From Apus apus (Eukaryota > Chordata > Aves > Apodiformes > Apodidae), in NCBI RefSeq assembly GCF_020740795.1, contig NC_067305.1:496001-560000 (forward strand): DNA of 64,000 bases. The letters are read 5' to 3'. The notes under the pieces were generated by a model. It worked only from the letters and a program-made list of their open reading frames with translations, had not been told where the DNA came from and made no database searches. Numbering within the stretch: position 1 is the stretch's first letter; each line of letters starts with the position of its first letter. Positions 43,535 to 57,161 of the stretch are shown here, piece by piece. A program made the translations under genes and the position numbers.

Positions 43535-44870
43535 CATAGCGAGAGATTCCTGACATGGTTTTAACTCCATGGTTTTAACTACTACCTTGTGCAAATATAT
43601 TCACTGACACATCTGCCCAGCTACTAATCTGCTCAGCACAACCTGCTTAGTGGAGCAGAAACTGTTTTCAAGTCTGCTATGAGCTTGTGTATTGCTTAAT
43701 TGAAATGGAGCGTGTGGGCAAAAACGTGTAAGCAAGAAAACTGTAACAAGTCACTGGATTTGTTTTTAAGTTGTTAACATTTTTACCTGCACAAGTATCA
43801 TAACCATGCTGACTACAGCTTTAGAAATTTCTGGAAATAAAGAGCTGATGAACCACATTTTAGTAAGATGAGAGAACAATCTTAAGTGCTCCAAGAATGC
43901 ATTATAGCACACTGGCAAACAATAATAGTACACATGATCTGTACTCCCAAGACTTGAAAGGGAGAATGATGGGATGGAATTATTTTTGGCCTCTTTAGCA
44001 CAGGAGGACAGAATCAATCGTTTAAAGGATATTTTTTTCTGCACAGCTGTTCTGCAGTGATTGTGCCCTGCAGTGTTAGTTCTTTCTCCTTGTTTTGACT
44101 GAAATAATTTGTAGTACTTTAACCACTGTTTTTCCATATAGGGACCAGCTCGATTTGCTGAAAGACTTTTTTTCTTTCTTTTTTCTTCACTTGTGAAGAA
44201 AACACTGGGTTAAACACATTCCTTGCTGGCAAAAGATCAAACATTTAACTGTCGAAACAGGCTCAATGGGCTCCAGCATCATCCACCCAAGTGTTTCCAG
44301 GTTGCTATTTGTCCTGCTTGGTGCACGATATTTGGAGTTTAGAATATAATTGTGTGTGCATGCATTCATACTTTTATTTAAAATCTATTTTTACCTGAAT
44401 GATAGAGCAGATGCTTGGGCATGAAATTAGCAGATTTGTTGTAAAGAGCCTTAGGAGAGTAGTGGAGGTAAAAGGTTACAAGCAAAAGAGAAGGGGTGAA
44501 GCAGGACAAGAAGAGGAGCAGAAGCTGGTTCCGCAGGGCAGTGGCAGGATGGCTGAAGGCTGCCTCTTCCATCACACCGCAGCAGGAGCAAGGGTCTCCT
44601 GATGAAGATTCCCAGTACACCTTCTTTATCTTTTTATTTAGATGCATATCAAATAACTGTTAGGTGAGTTCATCAGTATTTCATTCCCACAGTGGCAGCT
44701 ACAAATGGAAGTGTGCACATGCCAGTACTACCTTGCAGTGATGTATGACAGAAAACCAGGTATCTGGCACCATTGTTCTGCCAGGACTCCATCTGTCTTA
44801 GGGCTGCCATGTCATCTATGTCAGCTCAGACATGTCCCAGCACAGCTGTCCCTTTCCAGCCCTTCTGTTC
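43535..44870. other. Upstream of CpG island, no gene seen
   Basis: AT-rich, with no repeat recognised. It may hold distal regulatory sequence for the island at 44.9 kb. Confidence 0.4.
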
Positions 44871-44879
44871 CTGGAGACA

Positions 44880-45640
44880 CCCGTACCCCCCGGGGAAGGC
44901 GAGCAGGCTGTTCCCTCGCACGCTGTAACACACCGGGCCCTCCTGTGTCCTCCATCGCTCCGGGCAAGGCTCAGAGGCGGTGAAGCCAGCAGCACCTGCC
45001 CGTCCTCCTCGTCCTGGGCGCCCTTGCTTACGGCGTTGGGTGCCCAGCAGCCTGAGAGAGACCCCTCCCGGGGCCGTCTGGCTCTCGGCTCAGGACGCTC
45101 CCAGCCGCGGGGCCGCCCCGAGCCCGGGGGCCGGGCGGGAGGCGGCAGCAGCGCGGCAGGGCAGCCCCGGCCCGCGGGCGGCAGCGCAGCTCCCGGGCCC
45201 GCCCCGCGGCCGCCGCCTCCCGGCTCCGCCCGGGCCCGCTGGGGCCGGACGCGGCGCGGGTCTCCGCGGAGACCGGCTCGGGCACCGCCCCTGCGCGGGA
45301 GGCTGGAGGTGAGGAACGGGCAGGAGCGGCGGGGGCCGCGGGACCGGCGGTGCCCGGAGCTCGGGGCGCTGCGGGGCTGCCCGAAAGGACAGCGGGGAGC
45401 AGGCGGTGCCCGGGGGGTCGTGGCGCCCGGGCTGGGAGCGGGGCCGGGGCGCGGGCTCCCGCTGCGCTGCAGAAGCCGCCGGGGCAGGGCGGCTTTCGGA
45501 GACCGGCTCCTCGTGCCGGTGCCGCCCGGCGCGTTGCGGGAGCGGCTCCCACCGCCCGGGGCTCCGGCTGCCCGAGCTGGAGCAGCGCAGCTCCCGGAGG
45601 AGTTTCCGCGGCGCAGCCAGAGCGTATGAAATCAATACCG
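44880..45640 (+). promoter_or_regulatory. CpG island, probable promoter and first exon of a third gene
   Basis: The densest CG stretch in the window (GGGGCCGGACGCGGCGCGGG and neighbours). GGCTGGAG/GTGAGGAACGGG at 45309 is a strong donor, so a noncoding first exon may end there. ORFs of up to 265 codons on both strands are GC by-products rich in A, G, P and R. Orientation is inferred only from the donor and from the candidate exon at 47973. Confidence 0.65.
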
Positions 45641-47972
45641 CAAAAAAGGGCTCGATTGAGCTGTCTTTGCGGGCGAGGGAGGTCAGAGCAGGCGACCGGA
45701 GCGGTACTTTTAGAGAAGCCGTTCCGTTCTCCTGGGACTGCTCCCGGTTGAGTCTTCAGAACTTCACTCTGCCTGAAAAATTAAAGAATTCAGGAAAGAT
45801 TTTGCTTTCCTACCTAGCAATGAGAACTTTTCCTAGAGAAAAGGATAGCAAAGCTGGCCACGAGGCTGAACGAGTATGTTTGCAACTGTAATTTTTTTTA
45901 AAAGATGTGGATAATGGACAAAATTAAAGTACTATAAGGACAAAAAAAAAAAAAGCTTAGGATATAGTTATCAAAAACACCCAAACCAAATGATTTATTC
46001 CACTTCTGGAATCGTTTGAAGCCAAATCGGATGGCAGGTTTTAGGAAGCACTGGCAGTTGAGTTAAGGATAATCAGGTTATCAGAGCAGGAGGTGAATGT
46101 TTCCGTGAAGTCAGACATCTGAATTTTACCTGGCCAGATTTGAAAGTGCTTGCTTAGTTATCTACATAATTTATCAGCATCTAAAGGTAATTCCTTGATT
46201 TGCAAGTGTAATGAGAAGTTTTCAGAGTTTTGCAGAAGTCAGATAGAAGGTGTATTTGAGAAGATAAACTTGATGTTTGTACTCCAGAGGAGCCAGCAGG
46301 AACAACTGGTTGTGTGATGTGAGACTGTGCTGGTGACTGATGCATCTACAAGCTCAGATTTATCAAAATGGTCAGGAGACTTACAGGAACTTAAAAATAC
46401 AGAGGAGCTTTTTCCACATTTCTGGTTGTTCGGTGTTTGTTTAAGGATGGTGACACTGGCCCAGGTTGCCCAGGGAAGCTGTGGCTGCCCCATCCCTGGA
46501 AGTGTCCAAGGGCAGGTTGGATGGGGCTTGGAGTAACCTGGGTTGGTGGGATTCTATGAATCTATGTTAAGCCAAAAGTGCTTTTCACCTAGAATCAATA
46601 CTGCTGATCAAGGAATTATGGGTTAGCTGTTAAAAACTGTTGAAATTAATGTAAAATAAGACTGTTAATAATCTAATTGCCATCTTGCATTATGGTTGTA
46701 TTAAGGATATAAAGCAGAGAGTAGAGAGCAGAGAGATTTCTCAGGTAGGTAGCTGCTTCCAGGTGGGAAGGAGAATAAATACCTACCCAAAAAATCATTA
46801 TTACATTGTCCTTCTGTTAAGGTCCACCTAAATTCACAGAAACTGGATTTATTTTTGTAGTCTGTCACACAGGTAATTCAGAAAGACTCAAGTTCTCTGT
46901 CCACATGTGGCAAAGGTTATATTTGCTGCCAACTCTACAGGCTGCACTTGAGGATTTCAGCTCTAATCTAGATAAAAATGTCTCTTCTGAGTTGATGCCC
47001 TTTTCCTGTGTTCTTAGACAGTTTTTGGGAAGACTCAACTCTACCAAGAAAAAGAGACAGAAGGTGTTGGGGATGTCTTCTCTATCTGTTCTTACCTCCC
47101 AAGTCTACCTGGGAACACCAACCTGTCTGAACTCCGAAGCCCTGAGGTTGTGTTGTAGGGCAGACATCATTGCAGACTTCAATTCAAGTTCAATTTTCTA
47201 GTATGCATTTTTTTGGCAGAAATATAGCCAAAGAGAAGACTTCTTCTTAGAACTTCTCCACTTGAGGGAGTTCCTTGAGGTCTGTGAGGTCACCAGCTTG
47301 AAGGAAGGCATTTTTATTGTGGTTTTGAAGGCTGCTTAAGGTTTTCTGGCATCCTTTTGAGGGCAAAACTTAAATTGTGTCTAGTCTGAAGGGGAGCACG
47401 AGGTCTGAAGAGTCACTATCACAGCAACAGCGAGTTTTTTATGGACCTCTCAGTGTCCAGTCAACGCAAAACAAACTTTGCATCATTTTCTTCCAAGGTT
47501 GTTACAACCATGGGACTGCGCTTTCTGGATACTACTGCACACAGAGCAAGTGTTAAAGAGTTTGGCTTGTGACCACTGCTTGCAGCAGATGCAGTGATCC
47601 ACCATCTGTTCTGTAGCTGCTGGGTTGCCATGTATCCAGGTCATCTAGATCTGTCAAAACTTGGGCAGCAGTTTTAAACACAACATCACTCAGGGAATCT
47701 TCAGATCTTAACTCTTAGCCAATTTATCTGCAAGAGAGTAAAATACAGCTAGGATGTTATCACATACTACTTTTTCAGGTCTAAGATGAGTAGGGGAAAG
47801 TTTTATAACCTTGCCACTCACCCTTCAGAGAAACATGGGATCAGCAGAGGCAGAGTGTGTTACGTGATGTGATGCTGAGGGTCCCTGCAAGTTAATTACA
47901 TATGTTCACTCAGAAGCTGCTTTGGGATGTATAGATATTTAGGCCTAATTTTGCATTTGTCTTTTTTTTCAG
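45310..47972 (+). other. Probable intron 1 of the third gene
   Basis: GTGAGG donor to TTTTTTTCAG acceptor. Holds a small CR1 piece at 46.45 kb, otherwise nothing recognised. Confidence 0.35.
46448..46566 (+). mobile_element. CR1 3' end fragment
   Basis: CAGGTTGCCCAGGGAAGCTG, CATCCCTGGAAGTGTCCAAG and GATTCTATGAATCTATG. Confidence 0.82.
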
Positions 47973-48027
47973 GTTCCTGTTGCAGAGGCCGGCAAGGACT
48001 TGATGATATGAATCCAGATATTTCCAG
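47973..48027 (+). CDS. Candidate exon 2 of the third gene, with ATG
   Basis: A long T-tract and CAG acceptor, 55 bases, then an AG/GTATGG donor. ATG at 48008-48010 would start MNPDIS. I cannot name the gene, and the next exon was not found in the window. It could equally be noncoding or a chance splice pair. Confidence 0.3.
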
Positions 48028-49511
48028 GTATGGTGTAGGAGCATGATGGAGGTGTTTCCTGCAACATTGCAGTTGGATCAGCTGGAACTGCATTTCTTTA
48101 GAGAGAAGTTAACTCCTTTGCCTGCTCCAGGCCGCTTGTGCTCTTCTCTTGTACCTTGCATTGAGCCTGCACAGTCAACAGGTCGTGAACTGCACTGAGG
48201 AATCAGCATAGGGTAAAATCAACCCCAAGAAGAAAAAAAAGATTAAGTTTTAATCCAAAACTTTTTTTTCAGTCTATGAAGCCTCATAAACTCTTGTGTT
48301 GAGTGTGAGGAGGCAGTGGCAGTGAAGTGGGAATGCTGGTCAGGAACGGGTGGAGGCCAGGATCAGCCTTTGATGACAGTGTTGATTTACACTGGCTCGA
48401 GGTTGTGAAGAACCCGACTCAGCAGGGGAATCTTGACACTGGAAAGAGCAGCAATTTCATTTTCAGGATTGTAATACATCTCTCCACCCATTCATACAAT
48501 CTTAAAGAAAACTTGTCTGTTTCTTCCCTCACTGTGGTCACCCTTGTCCTTGTTCTGGTGAGAACAAACTTAAAAGAAGTGAGATGATAGAATCTCAAAG
48601 GACTAACATCCACAAGTCATAACAAATGGTCTGTCTCGAGTTCCTATTCTGTGGGCTGTAACTAACATGTACTTGTTCTCTGAAATGCTGAAAATTGAGT
48701 CTGTATCTCACAGCACTATCTGGAAAATTACATTTAAAAAAAAACAATTGGGCTCTTTGGGAGCATCCAGAAATTGGTATGACATAACAAGTACACAGTA
48801 ACATCCAATTTCAAGAGAGGTGTGCAGTTTTGGACGGACACTACTTTAGCTGTGAATTTTTAGCCTGTTGATAAGAACAAAAGTGTAGTAAGATTTGCAT
48901 GGTCAGGGTTGCCTGTGGTGCTGTGTTTTACCTCCTTCTTATATGTCTAATGTCTTCTTATATGTCTAATGCCAGATTTCTTCCCTGTAGGAGAAAACCC
49001 ATGCTTTTACATGAAGGGAAGGGGGAAGCCAAGAATCTTTCTCTGATACAAGAACTTCCTTAAAAAGAGATTGCCCTTTAGAAAACGAAAATGGTGTGAT
49101 TATTTTCTATTAGTTAAAATAATTACCCTGATTCTACTTAATAGAGTAACTGAATGCTTCAACGGGATGTGTCACAGAATTTGTGCCACCATTTTTTTTG
49201 CAGTGCAACACACTGTAAATTGTATCCTAAGAGCTCTAGTCTCTAGACCTGGAGAACATCTGATAAAGAGGTGTGTAGGAAACTCTGTGAAGAGCTGGGC
49301 CATGGCATACCAGCAGGGTATGAAGCTCTGACATACACAAAGGAGGTTCTTGTTTCATTATGTTAGGAAGATCAGTTCCAGGAGCCATTACCCAGCCCAG
49401 ACTGATGTCAGGGGCAAAGCTACCATGGAGGACCAAGGTGTGCAAAGCCTTACTCTCCACCAGTTACATTCTTGTTATCAAAGGACTAAGACAGAGCAAC
49501 TCTTCTTGGTA
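48028..49511. other. Intron-like or intergenic, nothing recognised
   Basis: AT-rich, without long ORFs of interest or named repeats. Confidence 0.4.
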
Positions 49512-49862
49512 TCACAGGATCACCAAGGCTGGAAAAGACCTTTGAGATCATCAAGTCCAGCCTATGACCTAACAACATCACACCAGCCAGACCATGGCAC
49601 TAAGTGCCACATCCAGCCTTTCCTTGAACACCTCCAGGAATGGTGCCTCCACCACTTCCCTAGGAAGTCCATCCCAATGTCTGATCACCCTTTCCAAGAT
49701 GAAATGCTTCTTAATATCCAACCTTAACCTCCCCTGGAGCCCTCTGGTCCTGTCACTGGTTTCCTGGGAGAAAAGCCCGACCCCACCTGAGCACAACCTC
49801 CCTTCAGGTGGTTGTAGAGAGTGAGAAGGTCCCCCCTGAGTCTCCTCCAGGATAAACAACCC
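49512..49862 (-). mobile_element. CR1 LINE 3' end, antisense
   Basis: Left end ATCACAGGATCACCAAGG. Minus reading contains QGRLRLDIKKHFILERVIRH and HWDGLPREVVEAPFLEVFKE, the conserved CR1 terminal frame. Confidence 0.92.
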
Positions 49863-52800
49863 TAGTATGCATGTATTAACCTTTAGTATTGAAGGTTTTA
49901 TATTTAATTCCACTGGCATTTCACAACAGGTTCTTCTTAATTAAAGAGAAATGAAATGTCATCATTTCTTAAGATCCACTAAGGGCTGTTTGTTGTGTTG
50001 GTTGTAATTTTTGTGGTGTATTCATTTTTACTGAGGAGTATACCTCAGCAATTTTTGTCCATAATTACCCAGCAATGCCAAGAATCCAGTGCATGTTCCT
50101 TGCTCTTTTTTCCTATATGCTTTGGTTTTAATTAATTCATGAGAAGCTTTCATTTGACAAAATAGGAAATATGCTCAAAAAGGACCAACTGCAGTAATTC
50201 CATTAACTTGAGATGGATTCAACTTCTAACAAAATTGGTTCTGATAACAACTAGTTTCTTGGTTATAAAAGTCAGCTCCAAAAATCAATAAATCCTTCAA
50301 ATACTTTGCTTTGTGAGGTTTTTGCACAGATGGCCACAGTGCCAAGGCTTTGAATCAAAATTGCTAAGGGGAAAAAGATTAATCTTGAAAGACGTAAACT
50401 ATATGCTGAGCTCAGGTTACTTTTTTTGTAATAAGCAGTGTTATTTTTACCTCTGGGGTACTATCTGAGCTTTTTATGGGCAACTGTTTCCTCATTGTTC
50501 ATCTGCCTGTCTTCATCCTTCTGGAGGATTTAAAAGTTATGTCAGAGTTTGTGTTTAATGAAAGAAGAAATTCTGTTTGCAATGAAAGATAAGAGGAAAT
50601 TTTCTGTTTAAAGACGATGATGAAGTAAAAGCACGAAGGCAGAATTCCCCAAATAATAATTTCTGTGTGATTTATTTTGTGAAGTTACTTGCGGTGAATT
50701 GTAGCAAGGATAAAGTGACCCTTGGTATCTGTATTTTAAAAATAAACCCTGAGCTCAGCTTGCACATGAATCAGGGCTGTGCTGTGAGGGCCAGAGGTGC
50801 CAACTTTGTGCTGGAGGATCCGAGGGGCTGTGGCTGTCGCTCAGGGCTGCTTGTCCCCCCTGCAGCTGCCATAGGCGGGACAGTCTCAGCTTGGAGCTGC
50901 AGTGAAGAGATATTAATATTCATGTTGTAGAGAAATTGGCCCAGTGTGGAATAAAGGTGATGTTTGAGTTGTCTGTCACAGTCCCCTCCTGCCTGGAGGG
51001 TAATGCAGGGACTCCTCTTTAGCAGACCACAAGGAATCACATTCTGTGATTCTAATCTGCAGCTTGAGGAATGATCGCATTAATAAGGAGGAGACTGAAA
51101 AGGCCACCAAGGCCCTAAGCAATCTGAAACAAGACAGGATTGCTCATTGAAATGGTCCCAGTATACGTCAACTCCAGAAACCATACTGTAACACCAAAAC
51201 TGCAGCCTTCACTATTATGACAAACAGAATATTGTCCTGTAAGGATTTGTTTATGTCACAGGTAAAGTGCTGTTGGACACAGGTTCTCTTGGTGTTGGAT
51301 ACTGGTCCAGCAAAGAACACAGAAGGATGGTGCCAGCTGAAAGAACTTGAGTTTTGCATTCTGCTCTGTAAGCTATCCATATTACAGGGCTTTTAAGTTA
51401 TCTGCACTGATCAAGAATAATTCATATTCAAATATTTTTTAATAACCATCATCATATGATGGTTACTCATTAAGCAGTAATGATCGTGAAAAGTGAGTCA
51501 CAGTTCTTTTAATCTTGGAGAAAGGGAAATCTTTCCATCGGTTGCTGCTTCTTTCTCAATGATTTTAATGTATTTTCTTTTGTGGGAATGTTGGGAATGG
51601 AGATGTTTTTCTCAGATAAGTTTTTAAGTTTTGTGTTTTGAAATGAAAAATAATAACACATAATAGTTTTAAAGGTGCATGAGTACTGTTTTAAAAAATA
51701 GTAATAATAATTTTAGACTAATTACATTTCATTATTTTTTTTCTCTAAGCTGTAGAACAGCCTGGGGAGTTTGTGGGAACAAATACCTGGGAAACAGATG
51801 GAACTGTTGATACTGAAATTCAAAGCCAGCTCAGACAAAGTACTTCAAGCTTATGTATCTTCTGCATGACGGAGGAGAACAGGATTGTGTGAGATGTCAT
51901 GCCCTGCATCTTTTAGGTGTACTAGGTTGTAATATAGGATGTGCCTTCATGCAAACAAGTTCATCTCAGCTGATAGATACTCACTTTTCTTATCTGTGTT
52001 GGCATTCAAGATGATCCAATTGTACTTTGATGTTTTATCTTTGCTAGTTCTGTGGCAGAGAAGTCACACACATCTGTCCCTTTGTCCTCCTTATTCTCTC
52101 ATTTTGACAACTGATTCTCTCCTTTTGACCTAAGATGAGGATCTCAGTGCTTCACTTAGCTGAATGCTCATGGTTGCTTCATTAGAAATCATGTCTTTGG
52201 GCAAATGGCCCATTTGTGGGAGAGAGAGAAAAATAAGCAAATGCTTCATTCATTGTAGGGTTTGATTGTACAAATAAGGAGCAATGGTGAAGCTTTTGAC
52301 TGCAGGGAAGTAAAAACCTCCAGATTAAAACTAGGGATGAAGAGCTTCTGAAGGCTTCTGCAAACTCCAGAATTAAGTGTATGGCTGGAGGTGTCAGGGC
52401 AGAAAGGAAGAGTTCTCCTGGAAGGGAGGACAGATTAGGAGAGGGCCATCAGACCAGAACTGTGTGGCTGTTTAGGAATATTTATGCTTTGAAACGACTG
52501 GAGAATCAGGTAACACACTGGACAAGCATTGCACCATCCCATGACCTTGTGTGAAAGAGGCTTTATTGAGAGCTGTGTGGTATTTTAATGTGACTTGAGT
52601 ATGACTTGGAAACTTGAACTTGATACCCACTTCTTATCCTTCCCAGTTTTTAAGTTAGAATTCAACTTTTGAGGCCTGATATGTGATTGTTGAGGAACAG
52701 GGATAGTGATCATCTGTTGAAAAGTTTCACTTGGCAGTAGAACAGATGTCTGGTGTGTGTATCACATCAAAAGGTCTGGGCAAATATTTTCTGAACATCC

Positions 52801-54060
52801 ATGCACGGGACCTGGGTTGTAAGGCCATAACTTGTCTTTGGGAGAGTTCTGATGATCTCACAAAGGTATTGCTGCTCATGCTCAAAATGTTGAGCCTTAT
52901 TCAGTGTGTATTCCTTTTTCTCTCTTTCTCCTTCCAAAATCTGTGAAAATGTGTCTGTTGGTGTAGAAACTGCTCACTGGCACAGCCTGTGGGGATAAAT
53001 AGTAATTCTGCTTAGAGGGCTTTGGGGCAGGTTTGAAGGACTTGGTTTGAAGGAGAGGGTCTGTCTAAGACCACCTGACTGCTGGTACTGATGAATTCAG
53101 AGAAAGGATGGATGACCAGTTCTGGTGGAAGTAATGGCTCTCTTGATTTCTTTGTGTGATCTTCCAACCTGAATTCTTAGCTTACTGTGGCCTGAAGCCA
53201 TTAGCTTGAGTTTTGTCCTCAGTTCTATCAAGTGATCTGGGGCAGTGGCTGCTATTTCTGCAGGAAGACTGGAGGAAATAGTAGGCATTAGAAGAAAGAA
53301 TGAAGGAAAAAATCCAAAGAAATTGCTGAATAATTTGTTTGGATTTTACAGGTGCCTTCTTCTTACATTTCACATTTGTACTCTCTTAAGAAGCACACGT
53401 AGATCTGGGAATAGTATCTTAATGTATTTTGTGGAGATGTTCTACCGGGTACTTTGGACACCTTGGTTGCCTTACTTGGACACTAGTCACATCTGATGTT
53501 CTCACTGACATGTAGTATGGTCTGTAGGGTATTTTTACACAGTGTTGCTAGAACATGGTTCTCTTGTGCCTTACCACAATAAATGTGTAGTCTCCAGTGT
53601 TTTCTGTTGGAATTTTGTGTGTTTGTAGAGTGAGCATTCAGTAGCAGAATGCTGATTGTTCCCAAGTGTCTGGACAATAAGGTTTATGTTATCTCACCCT
53701 GTCCTGGAAGTACTAAAGGAATGTTACTTCATTTAATAACACAGCCATGGGGTAAGTTCCAGACAGAGCTTGCAGAGGTCTTTATCTCTGTTGCTTTTTA
53801 CACTGGTAACTTAAAACAGCACTTCATTTTGGAGACTAGTTTGTCAACAGGTGCTGCAGTTAAACCCAGTTTTCTTCAGCCTTAATAAGGAGACATCCAA
53901 GGTTCCTGGAGGAGGAAACAGCTGTGGTATTTCAAAATATGCGTGTAAGTTATTGGGTTTTTCCTAAATTTCAGGAGTGTAGGTTGGCTAGTTCAGGAAT
54001 CTGTATAGCCAGATCTCATGGGAGACAGCTGGTGGTCTTCCAGGACAGCCTCCTCCAAGC
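49863..54060. other. Intron-like or intergenic, nothing recognised
   Basis: Mostly AT-rich. TTCTGTGATTCT at 51044 may be a CR1 tail relic. No exon can be supported. Confidence 0.4.
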
Positions 54061-54229
54061 AGCAAGAGGAGGGCTAAGAGAAGAAGTTTGGGCCCACCAC
54101 TCTTGAGTACCACCTGACTGAAGACATTGTGAAGCTTGAAGTACTTGATGCCTTTTCTCGCCTTGTTTTGAACTGGTTAAACCAGTACTTGTTTTTTATC
54201 AAGCAAAACCAAGGAGCTGTACTCATCCC

Positions 54230-54459
54230 CCTCAAGGAGGGATTAAGAGCTCTCTGATTTGCATTCTGACCCGGGTGAGTGACACCAGCCTGAAACCTGT
54301 GCTGTTGGTCATCCCTGGCAGCCTGCCTGGGAGCCAAACACTCAGCAGTCGGAGCAGCCTGGCAACGAAGGAGCTGGCAAGCAGAGCTCAAGGTTTGGGA
54401 GATAGCAAGTAACTTCCGCTTGATAAGGAAGAAGAGAGGATTGCTCACTGGAGATCTAG
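54230..54459 (+). promoter_or_regulatory. Possible alternative promoter and first exon
   Basis: An octamer ATTTGCAT at 54257-54264 is followed by about 190 bases of more balanced composition, which end at a very good donor CTAG/GTAAGC. No TATA box, no acceptor in front and no ORF. It would suit a noncoding alternative first exon of the third gene; the support is thin. Confidence 0.2.
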
Positions 54460-55934
54460 GTAAGCAAGTTTGTCTGCTTGCTGGACTTCTGTGTGCAAAT
54501 TCTAACGTTTCTTTGGCCATGCTGTGCTTTTTCTAGGACAGAGGTCTCCCTTCCATAAGAGGGTGTATAGATATAAATTGTTGCCTTTGAACAGGTCAGC
54601 ACATGTACCAAAGTATGAGATTTAATGTTGGCAAAAAGCTGGAAAGTCTAGGAAGCAAGGCAGAGCAACCGGGGTATCTCAGTGTGTTGAAATGTGTTCT
54701 TAGTCAGCTGGTTGTGGAGGCAAATTTCACCCTTCTGCTTTTAAAGTTAGGAGTGAAGAATCAACTTTCTGTTGGTCTAGTAGCGGAAGTAAACAAATAG
54801 TGAAAAGTTCCTTGAAAAGAATGAATAATCACAAAATTAGTTCTTGGCTGGGCAGCAGACATGAAATAATTCGATAGGAAATGCCAGCTGGCAGATCTAA
54901 GTGAGGAGAACATCTGAAAGCCAGGAAGTTAAGGATAATTGGTCATTGGTGGAGAAACAAAGCTGCACAAATTATTTCAAATTTTCAGCCAGCTTCCAAA
55001 GAAGAAGATGTGGAAAAGAAATTGTGGATGAGGAGACTGAGCCTAGAGAACAGTGTTCATGATTTCAAAGGGCCTGTGGTTTTGTTTCTTCTGCTACTAG
55101 TCAGAGTTGAAAAACAGTCTGCTTTCCTGCAAAAATAAAGAGGAGATTCTGCCAGTATTTGTGGGTTTAGGGCAAAGAGATAGGGGCATTCAAAATGACA
55201 AGTGAAAGGGATCCAGAAGCTGGGGACCAGAGGAGAAATAAAATAGAATCAGCAGCAGGTAGAAAGAGATTCGTACCCAAGATTCATAACAGAATCTATC
55301 ACTGTGATTAGAAATCCTGCACCAGTTATGGATTACAGATATCTCAAAAAAAAAGTTCAAAGAATCTGATGTATAGATGGTTGTGGGCTTTGTAGAAAGT
55401 TACTTTGACATAGAGAGTGAGATTGAAGAGGAAAGGAAAGATTTGGTGTGTGGTTTTTTGGTTTGGTTTGGTTTTTTGCCATGGTAGGACATTTTTAGGC
55501 ATTTTTCTTAATTGATAAATTTCAGTGGAGTCCTTGGACACTGTTAACCATTTATTATTAATATTAATTATATTAATTTAAACTATTCTATTAATTTAAC
55601 TATGATTAAATTCACTTGATGATAAGAAAACCCTTAAAATGGTGAAGAACCAACAGAGGCATAAGGAAGAGAGATTTCAGGCAAAGGAAACAATGTTCTG
55701 GAGAAGGTGAGATCAGAAAGCAGATGTGACACCAGGGTAGCTGACAGGGACGAGGAAATGGAAATGAGCATATCAAAGCTGAAGAGAGATTTGAAAAAGT
55801 TAATTAATTCCTTTCATGCAGGAGACTGGAACTAGCTCATCTCTATCTCAGCATACTGAAAATTATGATACATGTCATGAAGAGTTTTTGAGCAAAGATT
55901 TTTTTCATCTGTAAATTTTAGCAAATCATGTCCT
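54460..55934. other. AT-rich stretch, nothing recognised
   Basis: Includes TTTATTATTAATATTAATTA near 55552. No coding or repeat feature named. Confidence 0.4.
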
Positions 55935-56508
55935 GGGGTGCATCGAGCAGAGCGTTGCCAGGGAGGTGATTGTCCCGCTCTGCTCTGGTGCAGCCTCACC
56001 TGGAGCACTGCCTGCAGGGTTGGGCACCACAACATGAAAAGGACATCAAGCGATTGGAGAGTGTCCAGAGGAGAGACATGAGGATGGGGAAGGGTCTGGA
56101 TGGGATGACTTCTGAGGAGCAGCTGAGGTCACTGGGATTGTTCAGCCTGGAGAAGAGGAGGCTGAGGGGTGACCTCATTGCAGCCTGTGGTTCCTCAGGA
56201 GGGGAAGGGATGGGGCAGGTCCTGATCTCTTCACTCCTGGGACCAGTGACAGGACTGGGGGAAATGGCAGAAGCTGCATCAGGGGAGGTTTAGGTTGGAT
56301 ATCAGGAAAAGGTTTTTCACCCAGAGGGTGGTTGAGCACTGGAACCAGCTCCCCAGGGCAGTGGTCACAGCACCAAGGCTGCCTGAGTTGAGGAACCCTG
56401 TGGATGATGCTCTCAGGCACATGGGGTGCCCTACACAGGGACAGGAGTTGGACTCGATGATCCTGATGAGTCCCTTCCAACTCAGCATAGTGTATGATTC
56501 TATGATTT
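55935..56508 (+). mobile_element. CR1 LINE, 5'-truncated
   Basis: Encodes [20 protein letters not shown] and [20 protein letters not shown], then the 3' UTR, then GTATGATTCTATGATT. A one-base break separates the two halves ([13 protein letters not shown]-type end in another frame). Confidence 0.94.
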
Positions 56509-57161
56509 AGTGACAATACTTGATATAAGTTAGAAAAAATGTATTAAAAATGTAAAAAAAAAAACAACCAACATCAAGAAAACATTACCCAAGCAACTAT
56601 AATCACAGTATTGGGATCTTTAGTGTGAAGGTTTTTACAAAGAAACATAAAAAAAAGAACCAAAAATACATGGAGATTGAGATTAAGATATTAAATATCA
56701 TATGGTGTTCTAAATACATGATGTTAATCTGAGATTTCTTTGTTTAAATTATTGTTTTCTGCATAAGAGAGGAAGTAAACTTCATGTCTGAAACTGTAAC
56801 TTCTCTTGTGTAGATGTAACAGGCGATTCTAGTTCAAGGGCAAAACATCAGGATTATGGGAAGTATTAAATAGGTAAGAAACTGCTGAGAAGAGCTATCA
56901 GGAGAGAATTTATCCATGGAATTACTGTAGAAAGAATTGTGTCTTAGCAAAATTGTTTAAACATTCAAATGCATAGTATTCAGTGCTAACACAAATTCAG
57001 GAAGTAGCGGCCAGAGTAGGATTGGAATGCAATGGCTCTTCCAATGTCAAATAATAGGAACCTTTATAAATGTGTAGAGGACTCTGTTTCTTGACCCCAG
57101 CTGCTTCTCAGAAAGACAGGACAAGCCTTTCCATTTTTGTTTCCAGCATATTTTTCAGCCT

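Noticed and set aside
44832-45891. ORFs up to 265 codons
   Set aside because: Same GC effect inside the CpG island; simple composition, no domain.
51751-51891. Exon-like stretch after a T-rich tract near 51750
   Set aside because: In the frame required after the candidate ATG exon at 47973-48027 it soon hits a stop, and no donor was convincing.
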